From positions 1-11,829 of the forward strand of contig JAUNPM010000025.1 in assembly GCA_030536675.1 (NCBI GenBank): a DNA stretch of 11,829 nt, read 5' to 3'. Source of the stretch: Clostridia bacterium (lineage in GTDB: Bacteria; Bacillota; Clostridia; Lachnospirales; CAG-274). Below are positions 1-5,106 of this stretch, one piece after another (position 1 is the stretch's first letter; each line of letters opens with the position of its first letter). Under the pieces are notes generated by a model, which saw nothing but the letters and a program-made list of their open reading frames with translations, ran no database searches and was not told the origin of the DNA. Position numbers and translations under genes: made by a program.

Positions 1-150
1 ATCATCAAATTTAAGCAGCATTGACACTAATTCGTGCATAGCTGTTTCTGTATGTTCCACCTCAAACGGAGAACTGATAACCTCTCCATAAGGTTTTAAA
101 ATACATACTGTGCTTTTACCCTTTGACACATCAATACCTACGCTAATCAT
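1..150 (-). CDS. IS110-family transposase/recombinase, N-terminal part (runs off window)
   Basis: Fifty codons are visible, starting MISVGIDVSKGKSTVCILKP and continuing past the left edge. The GIDVSKxK signature near the N-terminus is the start of the RuvC-like DEDD domain of IS110 recombinases, and D7 is the expected first catalytic aspartate. The family inserts and excises elements through a DEDD domain plus a C-terminal serine-containing Tnp20 domain, which is not visible here. The ATG at 150 has no ribosome binding site at normal spacing. The nearest, GGGAGG at 170-175, is placed for an out-of-frame ATG at 161, whose four-codon ORF ends in an ATGA overlap with this start, so coupled re-initiation is plausible. 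A TTG at 177 is in frame, but the binding site lies inside that extension. Whether the rest of the gene is intact cannot be told. Confidence 0.88.
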   Translation of the reverse strand, partial: MISVGIDVSKGKSTVCILKPYGEVISSPFEVEHTETAMHELVSMLLKFDD

Positions 151-161
151 TCGATAATCAT
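147..161 (-). CDS. Four-codon leader ORF overlapping the IS110 recombinase start
   Basis: ATG at 161 begins M-I-I-E-stop. Its TGA (149-147) overlaps the recombinase ATG (150-148) as ATGA. GGGAGG at 175-170 lies 8 nt upstream of this ATG, the usual spacing, but 19 nt upstream of the recombinase ATG. An in-frame ATG at 167 would give two extra codons but sits only 2 nt from the binding site. Seen directly: the overlap and spacing. Inferred: termination-reinitiation that throttles recombinase synthesis. Confidence 0.4.
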   Translation of the reverse strand: MIIE

Positions 162-169
162 TCGCATAT

Positions 170-346
170 CCTCCCAAGATGTTAATTGTAATTGTTTTCC
201 ATTCACACTTATTACGATTCATTTTAGTTCTTTACACGAAAGCGTTACCGTTTCAACTTGCTTAAACGAATGTTTATAATAAGGGATGGCTGACTGTTTT
301 TGTGACGGATGTAATAATCCAAAAAGAGCTTCGCCAGACCAATTAC
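170..346 (-). ncRNA. Candidate IS110 bridge RNA in the noncoding left end
   Basis: IS110-group elements encode their guide (bridge) RNA in the noncoding end upstream of the recombinase, and this stretch occupies that position. A promoter-like pair (TTGACA at 379, TATAAT at 358) would start transcription near 346, about 177 nt before the recombinase ribosome binding site. The predicted RNA first forms TGG(T)CTGGC (341-333) paired with GTCAGCCA (294-287). Inside lies an asymmetric internal loop (332-326), then TTTTT/AAAAA (325-321/301-297) and GGAT/ATCC (320-317/310-307). A second domain is closed by CTTATTA (283-277) with TAATAAG (214-208) and holds hairpins CGTTT/AAACG and CTTT(CGTGT)AAAG. 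A stem with an internal loop followed by a second looped domain is the general bridge-RNA plan. The ends and exact folds are inferred, and guide loops are not proven. Confidence 0.42.
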
Positions 347-360
347 TCCCTTATTATAAA
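273..360. repeat. 14-bp perfect inverted repeat in the IS110 left end
   Basis: TTTATAATAAGGGA at 273-286 is the exact reverse complement of 347-360, with 60 nt between. The right arm contains the putative -10 box of the element promoter (358-353). If the RNA starts upstream of 360 the arms would close a long stem over the first hairpin domain. If it starts near 346 only the left arm is transcribed and is complementary to the DNA at the promoter. A perfect 14-bp match this close is unlikely by chance even in AT-rich DNA. Confidence 0.8.
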
Positions 361-379
361 AAATAAGTGCAAATGTCAA
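353..379 (-). promoter_or_regulatory. Promoter-like sequence reading into the IS110 left end
   Basis: TTGACA (379-374) and TATAAT (358-353) are both consensus boxes, but the spacer is 15 bp, shorter than the preferred 17. Predicted start is about 345-347. IS110 promoters are often rebuilt when the two ends join in the circular form, so the native -35 may come from the other end and this TTGACA may be fortuitous flanking sequence. It also lies inside the hairpin at 365-410. Confidence 0.45.
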
Positions 380-410
380 AGCACTAATGAAATGCTTTAC
401 ACTTACACTT
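358..410 (-). terminator. Second terminator-like hairpin at the edge of the IS110 end
   Basis: On the minus strand AAGTGTAA (410-403) pairs with TTGCACTT (372-365) with one G-U. Inside, AAAGCA (398-393) pairs with TGCTTT (383-378). The stem is followed by A and six T (363-358). It follows the terminator at 421-450 and could shield the element from read-through, but it overlaps the promoter-like boxes, so termination and initiation may compete here. Confidence 0.4.
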
Positions 411-420
411 TTATGGTACT

Positions 421-450
421 AAAAAGAGAGCGCAAATCTCTGCGCCCTCT
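421..450 (-). terminator. Rho-independent terminator of the stalk-domain gene
   Basis: On the minus strand AGAGGGCGCA (450-441) pairs with TGCGCTCTCT (434-425), ten pairs including one G-U, with a 6-nt loop and a run of T (425-421). It lies 44 bp beyond the stop codon of the 494-1180 gene. The IS110 end begins somewhere between this terminator and about 347. Confidence 0.85.
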
Positions 451-493
451 AAATTATATCATACATTAAATAAATTCGGCAAAAAGCCTTGAA

Positions 494-1180
494 TTATTCA
501 GCTTCATCAACTACTGTAGTTGTTTCTGTATCAGCCTCTGTTGTTTCTTCAGTTGAGTCCTCAGCAGTAGTTTCTTCTGTTTCTTCATCTGCTGTTTCAT
601 CTTCAACAGTAGTTCCCTCTGCTGTTGTGTCCTCATCAGCATCAGCAGTAGTTTCTTCTGTAGTATCCTCAACAGTTGTTTCTTCTGTTGTTGTTTCAGT
701 ATCAACAGCTGAACCGCTTGCAACATCATCAACAGCAGTACCTGCTGTTACATTAACAGTCTTTGTTTCTGCATCCCAATCTACTCCAAAACCAAATAAA
801 TCAGTTAAGAATCTTACAGGAACCATAGTTCTGCCGTTAATAATTGTAGCAGCAACGTCCATAGCTACAGGAGCAGTTACTCCGTCCTTAGTCACATTTA
901 ATGTCTTAGCGCCTACAACCATAGATGCAACAACATCTCCCTGAGTAAATGTAACTGTCTTAGTTTCTGCATCCCAATCTACTGTACAGCCGAGAGTTTC
1001 AGCAATAACTCTTACAGGTACAACAGTTCTGCTGTCAACAATTACAGCAGGCTGGTCTGTTTCAACAGCCTGACCCTCAACCAATAAGTTTACCTTTGTG
1101 TACTCATCAGCTGATACGTTTAAAGCTAAAGTAGTCATAGCCATAGCAGCAGCCATAGCTAAAGCAATTTTCTTTTTCAT
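494..1180 (-). CDS. Secreted stalk-domain (copper amine oxidase N-terminal-like) protein with acidic Thr/Glu tail
   Basis: The 228-residue protein begins with a signal peptide (KKK, then a hydrophobic Ala/Met/Leu stretch to about residue 24, cleavage likely after VSA). Residues about 28-145 hold two copies of the stalk-domain unit. The matching motifs are RTVVPVR (51-57) with VDWDAETKTV (67-76), and RTMVPVR (117-123) with VDWDAETKTV (133-142). This is a small beta fold found in many exported Firmicutes proteins and does not itself imply oxidase activity. Residues about 150-228 are almost entirely Thr, Glu, Asp, Ala and Val with repeating ETTxE/D units, probably disordered and strongly negative. 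No LPXTG or C-terminal membrane anchor is present. AGGAGG lies just upstream of the ATG. A single-gene unit with its own promoter and terminator. Function unknown, probably cell-envelope associated. Confidence 0.85.
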   Translation of the reverse strand: MKKKIALAMAAAMAMTTLALNVSADEYTKVNLLVEGQAVETDQPAVIVDSRTVVPVRVIAETLGCTVDWDAETKTVTFTQGDVVASMVVGAKTLNVTKDGVTAPVAMDVAATIINGRTMVPVRFLTDLFGFGVDWDAETKTVNVTAGTAVDDVASGSAVDTETTTEETTVEDTTEETTADADEDTTAEGTTVEDETADEETEETTAEDSTEETTEADTETTTVVDEAE

Positions 1181-1306
1181 TTTCTTATCCTCCTATTTGC
1201 TTACGTTATATAATAATTAAATTATCCCTCCGACGCAGTTTATCACTTCGGCAAGAAATTTCTTTAATTAACTTTGTTAATATTTATTTTGAAAATATTT
1301 ATAAAC

Positions 1307-1335
1307 ATTATAGCTTTAAATGTTGTTTTTTGCAA
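1307..1335 (-). promoter_or_regulatory. Promoter of the stalk-domain gene
   Basis: TTGCAA (1335-1330), a 17-bp spacer and TATAAT (1312-1307) on the minus strand. The start near 1300 would give a 5' leader of about 120 nt, long for a simple gene. The leader contains a 12-bp palindrome AAGAAATTTCTT (1253-1264) and TTAAC/GTTAA arms (1267-1279). No recognised riboswitch is seen in it. Confidence 0.6.
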
Positions 1336-1410
1336 CACTTTCTAAATTTGTTTACATACTTCAAACTTATTTAATATTTTTGTAATATAATTGAAATAAT
1401 CATATTTGCA

Positions 1411-1439
1411 CAATAAAAGGGCAGAAAATTTCCGCCCTT
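1411..1439 (-). terminator. Rho-independent terminator of rpsU-yqeY
   Basis: AAGGGC (1439-1434, read on minus) pairs with GCCCTT (1422-1417), and the stem extends inward with GAAA/TTTC. It is followed by TTATT. It sits 8 bp past the yqeY stop codon. Confidence 0.85.
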
Positions 1440-1446
1440 GGTTGTA

Positions 1447-1899
1447 TTACAAATTTTGCAGCATTTTCTTTACTACATTGCTTACGAGCTTATTATCGGC
1501 CTTTCCTTTAGTCTTTGCCGTAACTGCACCCATAACCTTACCCATATCTCTTACAGACTGAGCGCCCACATTCTTAATCGTTTCGCTAACTATTTCCTCA
1601 ATTTCAGCTTCTGACAACTGCTCGGGAAGGTAAGCCTTCAAAAGCTCTATCTTCTTGTTAGCTTCATCAATCAAGTCCTGACGCTGAGCCTTTTCAAAAT
1701 CAGGCATAACATCGTTAATTTTTTTAATTTCCTTGGAAATAACAGTTAAAACACTATCGTCATCAAGGTTATCAATTTTTTCATCCTTCTCAATTTGAAG
1801 AACGCCGGCACGAACGATCTGGATCACTTCTTTTCTGACAGTGTCCTTTTCCTTCATAGCCGTTTTAAGGTCATCAAAAAGCCTTTCTTTTAATGACAT
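1447..1899 (-). CDS. yqeY: GatB/YqeY domain protein
   Basis: A 150-residue protein beginning MSLKERLFDDLKTAMKEKD, with the length and N-terminus of the YqeY family. YqeY resembles the C-terminal tail domain of the GatB subunit of tRNA amidotransferase. Its cellular role is unsettled; a tRNA-related function is usually supposed. The protein is mostly helical and charged, ending KADNKLVSNVVKKMLQNL. I chose ATG at 1899 rather than the GTG at 1908: AAAGGA (1916-1911) is 11 nt from the ATG but only 2 nt from the GTG, and family members start MSL. It lies directly downstream of rpsU, the usual arrangement in Firmicutes, and is followed by a terminator, so it is the last gene of a two-gene operon. 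Confidence 0.93.
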   Translation of the reverse strand: MSLKERLFDDLKTAMKEKDTVRKEVIQIVRAGVLQIEKDEKIDNLDDDSVLTVISKEIKKINDVMPDFEKAQRQDLIDEANKKIELLKAYLPEQLSEAEIEEIVSETIKNVGAQSVRDMGKVMGAVTAKTKGKADNKLVSNVVKKMLQNL

Positions 1900-1922
1900 A
1901 CAAATCACTATCCTTTGTGTAA

Positions 1923-2099
1923 TTAGTTGAACTTACGCTTTCTTGCAGCTTCAGACTTCTTCTTACGCTTTACACTAGGCTTGTCATAATGCTCTCTCTT
2001 TCTTACCTCGCCCATAATACCGGCTTTAGCACAGTTTCTTTTAAAACGACGAAGAGCGCTATCTAATGACTCATTCTCTTTTACTCTAACCTCAGACAT
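1923..2099 (-). CDS. rpsU: Small ribosomal subunit protein bS21
   Basis: The 58-residue product starts MSEVRVKENESLDSALRRFK and ends in the strongly basic VKRKKKSEAARKRKFN, the standard length and layout of bS21. The protein binds the small subunit near the 3' end of 16S rRNA and helps initiation. The reading frame is open upstream to 2174, but the ATG at 2099 is chosen because GGAGGGAGGGAA lies at 2117-2106 and family members begin here. The promoter overlaps the upstream extension, so the extension cannot be fully translated. First gene of rpsU-yqeY. Confidence 0.96.
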   Translation of the reverse strand: MSEVRVKENESLDSALRRFKRNCAKAGIMGEVRKREHYDKPSVKRKKKSEAARKRKFN

Positions 2100-2165
2100 T
2101 GTTACTTCCCTCCCTCCGGTTACATCAATCCTGTACAGCTTAACAGTAAAACTGCACACTACAAA

Positions 2166-2194
2166 ATTATACACAATTTTTTGCTTGTAGTCAA
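2166..2194 (-). promoter_or_regulatory. Promoter of rpsU-yqeY
   Basis: TTGACT (2194-2189), a 17-bp spacer and TATAAT (2171-2166) on the minus strand, a near-perfect vegetative promoter. Start near 2159 gives a leader of about 60 nt before the rpsU ATG. Confidence 0.8.
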
Positions 2195-2292
2195 CTATAA
2201 ATTTAATATTTTTTTAATTTTTTTTACAAAATCATATTACATTTACATTTCAGCACATTCATACTTTTAAATGCCCCTTTTTCTTTTCTCCC

Positions 2293-3159
2293 TTATTTAA
2301 TAAGCCTTTCAAGCTCCTCTCTGTCAAATTCATAATCCTTATTGCAGAAATGACAGTGAAGTGTAGCTTTTCCGTCCTCCTCTATAATTTTTGCAATTTC
2401 TTTTTTACCAAGAGATATAAGAGCCTTTTCAACTCTTTCCCTTGAACAGTTGCAGTAATATTCCACAGGCACCTTATCAAGTATATTCGGTTCAAGGTCC
2501 CCTATAAGATAATCCATAATATCCTCGGAAGTCATACCCTTTTCAAACATAGTTGTAACAGGTTCCATTTCGTGGAGCTTTATTTCAAGTGAAAATATTG
2601 TATCCTCATCAGCTTCTGGCATAAGCTGAATAATAAATCCCCCTGCCTGCTTTATGCTGTAATCTCTGTCCACAAGCACACCTAAAGCAACTGCCGAAGG
2701 AGTTTGTTCAGACTTTGCAAAATAATATGTCAGATCCTCTGCAATTTCTCCCGAAGTAAGAGGTATTTGACCAACGTAAGGCTCTTTAAGTCCCATATCC
2801 TTCATTACCGTCAAAGTACCCTCACCTACCGCACTTTTAACGTCAAGCTTTCCGTCCTCTCTCAAAGGAAGGTCAACTGCGGGATTCCCCACGTATCCCT
2901 TTACTCTTGATTTACTGTCCGATGTTACGGTAATTATTCCCGCAGGTCCATTGCCCTTTATTTGTAAAGTAAGAATGTCGTCTTCACCCTTAAGCATAGA
3001 GCCCATTATTGCCGCTCCCGTAAGCGCCCTACCAAGGGCAGCAGACATAACAGGTGATGTTTTGTGACATTCAAAGGCTTTTTCCACAGTTTCCCTTGTA
3101 CTTGCCACAAACACTCTTACAGCTCCGTTTCCTGCCGTTGCTCTTAAAATATGATCCAT
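2293..3159 (-). CDS. hslO: Redox-regulated holdase chaperone Hsp33
   Basis: The 288-residue length fits Hsp33. The N-terminal domain (about 1-225) carries the family pattern, including GALGRALTGAA-like ALGRALTGAA (41-50) and GPAGIITV (71-78). The C-terminal redox switch has C236-N-C238 and C269-H-F-C272, the four zinc-binding cysteines that form disulfides under oxidative stress and turn on cytosolic holdase activity. All four cysteines are present, so the switch is intact. The ATG at 3159 lies one base after the stop of the methyltransferase gene. The ribosome binding site AAAGGAAG is inside the last codons of that gene, so translation is probably coupled. Third gene of the operon. No clear hairpin terminator follows, and transcription could run on into rpsU. 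Confidence 0.97.
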   Translation of the reverse strand: MDHILRATAGNGAVRVFVASTRETVEKAFECHKTSPVMSAALGRALTGAAIMGSMLKGEDDILTLQIKGNGPAGIITVTSDSKSRVKGYVGNPAVDLPLREDGKLDVKSAVGEGTLTVMKDMGLKEPYVGQIPLTSGEIAEDLTYYFAKSEQTPSAVALGVLVDRDYSIKQAGGFIIQLMPEADEDTIFSLEIKLHEMEPVTTMFEKGMTSEDIMDYLIGDLEPNILDKVPVEYYCNCSRERVEKALISLGKKEIAKIIEEDGKATLHCHFCNKDYEFDREELERLIK

Positions 3160-3160
3160 A

Positions 3161-3925
3161 TTATTTTCTTCCTTTCATTTTTTCCCTTGCTACAAAAAAT
3201 ATTCTTTGACTTCTTTCAGTAGGCTCGTGAAATGTAAGCTCATCATAACAGGCTTCAAATTCAAGTCCCGCCTCTTCTATTAAGTCAATTATTTCTTCTA
3301 TTGTATAACCTCTTTCATAATGAAATTCTTCAAATCTCTTATATGATCCGTCATTTTGTTCAATAAAGAAATTTGTGTAAAACTCGTTTATGCGTTCGTC
3401 CTTGTCATAGTAATTTTCCCAAGTATATGCCGAATTTTCCGTAGTTTCACAAAAGGAATTGCACCCAAGTATATTTTCAAACTTATATATTGTGTTTAAG
3501 TCAAATACAAAAAGCCCCTCAGGCTCCAAATAATTATTGACAAGCTTAAACACATTCAAAAGATCAGCCGACTCCGTAATGTAATTAATACTGTCACACA
3601 CGGAAATAACAGCGTCTACCGTACCGTAAAGCTCAAATTCTCTCATATCCTGATTTAAATAAAGTATATCGGGATTTTTGTCCGCCGATTTTTCAATTGC
3701 CTTAGCAAGCATTTCTTCGGAAACATCAATACCTATCATATCAAAACCGTTTTCCGCAAGTCTTTGGGTCATATTCCCCGTACCGCAGCCAAGCTCTGCA
3801 ATAATATTGGTATTGCTTATAAGTCCGTGCCTTTTAAAAATTTCCTTTAAATACTCGGTCCATAGATCATAAGGCGTATCCTCCATAAATTTATCATAAA
3901 CCTGAGCAAAACTCTCATATGCCAT
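3161..3925 (-). CDS. Class I SAM-dependent methyltransferase, YqeM-like
   Basis: A 254-residue protein starting MAYESFAQVYDKFMEDTPYD, a beginning typical of Bacillus YqeM and its relatives. Motif I is AELGCGTGN (43-51), followed by GIDVSEEML (65-73), the acidic end of beta 2 that holds the ribose. DAVISVCDSINYI is the motif IV region. The C-terminal half has aromatic and acidic residues typical of a small-substrate binding lid. The methyl acceptor is not known from sequence. AGGAG lies about 10 nt before the ATG. It sits 16 bp after the YdcF-like gene and is translationally coupled to hslO, so it belongs to one operon. In many Firmicutes YqeM is beside yqeK-yqeL instead, so the neighbourhood differs. 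Confidence 0.88.
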   Translation of the reverse strand: MAYESFAQVYDKFMEDTPYDLWTEYLKEIFKRHGLISNTNIIAELGCGTGNMTQRLAENGFDMIGIDVSEEMLAKAIEKSADKNPDILYLNQDMREFELYGTVDAVISVCDSINYITESADLLNVFKLVNNYLEPEGLFVFDLNTIYKFENILGCNSFCETTENSAYTWENYYDKDERINEFYTNFFIEQNDGSYKRFEEFHYERGYTIEEIIDLIEEAGLEFEACYDELTFHEPTERSQRIFFVAREKMKGRK

Positions 3926-3941
3926 ATTTAACTATCTCCTA

Positions 3942-4664
3942 TTATTTATTAAATATCCAAAGCTGTATAACAGCAAGCACCTCTCTGCAATAGTTTGGTA
4001 TAAGCGATGGAATACTTGTCCCCGCACTGTAAGCCCTTGCATCAATGCCGTTTAACTCTGCCAGCTTTCCTGCCCTATATGAATGGAATGAATTGGTAAT
4101 ATAAACAGTCTTGTAATTTTCTCCAAGCAAACCGTCAAGTATTTCTTTTGAATATCTGTAATTTTCATTTGTAGACGTTGCTCTGTCCTCCATTATAATT
4201 TTATTTTTATCAATACCCTTATTTACAAGATATTTATACATAGCTTCTGCTTCCGTGCAATCCTCTTGAGGTCCCTGTCCTCCGCTTACCACAATAATGG
4301 CATTTTCGTTTTTCTCACTGTATTCCACTGCCTTTTCAAGCCTGTCTGCAAGATTTTTACTGGGAATTGAGCCGTGAAGTCCGCAGCCCAGTACTATAAC
4401 AGCGTCCTCATTAAATTCAGCAACATTTGTCTGTGCCATAACTCCTATAAACACCATAAAAATTATAAATACAGCAGAACCCACTGCAAACACACGTTTA
4501 AGCACTTTCACAATATTATTGTCTGGCACATAACACCACAGTGCAATAACAACTCCAAATACCATAGGTATAATAACACCTACATTAAAATTATTTGTAA
4601 AAGCAAATATTAACATTAATATAACTATAAATATTCCTATTGTTGTCATTACAGCTTTTTTCAT
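3942..4664 (-). CDS. Membrane-anchored DUF218 (YdcF/SanA/ElyC-type) protein
   Basis: A 240-residue protein with three hydrophobic segments at about 6-23, 28-45 and 60-79, followed by a DUF218 domain from about 88 to 235. The domain carries its hallmark motifs: AVIVLGCGL, then VVSGGQG with EAEAM downstream, then ATSTNENYRYS and TNSFHSYRA. Family members such as ElyC and SanA affect envelope or peptidoglycan-precursor metabolism, but the reaction is not settled. Start: the frame is open to a TTG at 4682, but the ATG at 4664 is preferred because GGAGAG (4680-4675) is 10 nt upstream, while the TTG has no such site. First gene of the operon with the methyltransferase and hslO, divergent from the thi operon. 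Confidence 0.85.
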   Translation of the reverse strand: MKKAVMTTIGIFIVILMLIFAFTNNFNVGVIIPMVFGVVIALWCYVPDNNIVKVLKRVFAVGSAVFIIFMVFIGVMAQTNVAEFNEDAVIVLGCGLHGSIPSKNLADRLEKAVEYSEKNENAIIVVSGGQGPQEDCTEAEAMYKYLVNKGIDKNKIIMEDRATSTNENYRYSKEILDGLLGENYKTVYITNSFHSYRAGKLAELNGIDARAYSAGTSIPSLIPNYCREVLAVIQLWIFNK

Positions 4665-4696
4665 AACATTCCCACTCTCCAAACAAACCTATGTTA

Positions 4697-4725
4697 ATTA
4701 TACAATAATTTTAAACCTAATACAA
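4697..4725 (-). promoter_or_regulatory. Promoter of the DUF218-methyltransferase-hslO operon
   Basis: TTGTAT (4725-4720), a 17-bp spacer and TATAAT (4702-4697). The start falls near 4690, giving a short leader. It is back to back with the thi promoter: the two -35 boxes are 17 bp apart, so the two polymerases may interfere. Confidence 0.7.
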
Positions 4726-4742
4726 TATTTTACTCCATATTA

Positions 4743-4771
4743 TTGACAAATTATTTTTTATCTGTTACAAT
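4743..4771 (+). promoter_or_regulatory. Promoter of the thi operon
   Basis: TTGACA (4743-4748), a 17-bp spacer and TACAAT (4766-4771). Start is predicted at about 4778, just before the structured leader. Confidence 0.82.
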
Positions 4772-4780
4772 ACTTCCATA

Positions 4781-4885
4781 GTGATAGCTAAAGGTCACAC
4801 AAAGGGGTGCACCACCGCAGATTTCTGCAAGGTGCAGGAATGTACAGCCAAATGTACATACTTCTTTGTGTGTCCTTTTTATTTT
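4781..4885 (+). promoter_or_regulatory. Candidate HMP-PP riboswitch (thiS motif) embedded in a terminator
   Basis: Directly upstream of thiS, GGTCACACAAAG (4793-4804) pairs with CTTTGTGTGTCC (4864-4875), 12 positions with one mismatch, followed by TTTTTATTTT, an intrinsic terminator. Instead of a simple loop the stem encloses two hairpins. TGCACC/GGTGCA (4808-4813/4831-4836) contains GCAGA/TCTGC (4817-4821/4824-4828). ATGTACA/TGTACAT (4840-4846/4853-4859) has loop GCCAAA. Upstream, GTGA (4781-4784) can pair with TCAC (4795-4798) and compete with the terminator arm. Established knowledge: the thiS motif lies before thiS genes, senses the thiamin precursor HMP-PP, and its aptamer is embedded in a terminator stem. 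Location and architecture match. I could not check the conserved nucleotides. Whether ligand turns the operon on or off cannot be read here. Confidence 0.68.
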
Positions 4886-4904
4886 GTTTTGAAGAGGTGA
4901 TATT

Positions 4905-5102
4905 ATGACAAAAATAAACGGAGAAGAAATTTCTCTGCCAAATCCCACTACAATAAAGGATTACCTTACATTAAATAATTACAGAACCGAAGCCGTAGCA
5001 GTTGAAATAAACGGAAATATACTCCCAAAATCAAGCTATGACAGTTATGTGATTACGGAATACGATACAATTGAAATAGTTAGCTTTGTAGGAGGCGGTT
5101 GA
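4905..5102 (+). CDS. thiS: Sulfur carrier protein ThiS
   Basis: A 65-residue ubiquitin-like protein ending SFVGGG, with the C-terminal Gly-Gly that is adenylated by ThiF and then thiocarboxylated to deliver sulfur for the thiazole ring. The beginning TKINGEEISLPNPTTIKDYL matches the beta-grasp start of the family. GAAGAGG lies 7 nt before the ATG at 4905, just past the riboswitch U-tract. First gene of the operon. Its last glycine codons form the ribosome binding site of thiF. Confidence 0.95.
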   Translation: MTKINGEEISLPNPTTIKDYLTLNNYRTEAVAVEINGNILPKSSYDSYVITEYDTIEIVSFVGGG

Positions 5103-5106
5103 TTTG
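5091..5106 (+). promoter_or_regulatory. Ribosome binding site for thiF, encoded by the ThiS Gly-Gly tail
   Basis: GGAGG at 5091-5095 is read as part of the terminal Gly codons of thiS and lies 8 nt before the TTG start of thiF at 5104. The essential protein tail and the downstream initiation signal therefore share bases. It fixes the choice of the TTG start. Confidence 0.75.

Noticed and set aside
489..944. A Ser/Val-rich reading frame on the plus strand opposite the stalk-domain gene.
   Set aside because: It is a mirror of the low-complexity acidic tail, has no ribosome binding site, and the minus-strand gene has a signal peptide, domain motifs and transcription signals.
2100..2174. Upstream in-frame extension of rpsU.
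   Set aside because: It would include the strong ribosome binding site, overlaps the promoter -10 box, and bS21 proteins start at MSEV.
4801..4860. A GGGGTGC segment in the thi leader suggested a TPP riboswitch.
   Set aside because: The CTGAGA and ACCTGA-type conserved segments of the TPP aptamer are missing, and the fold is a terminator stem with two hairpins, which fits the thiS motif better.
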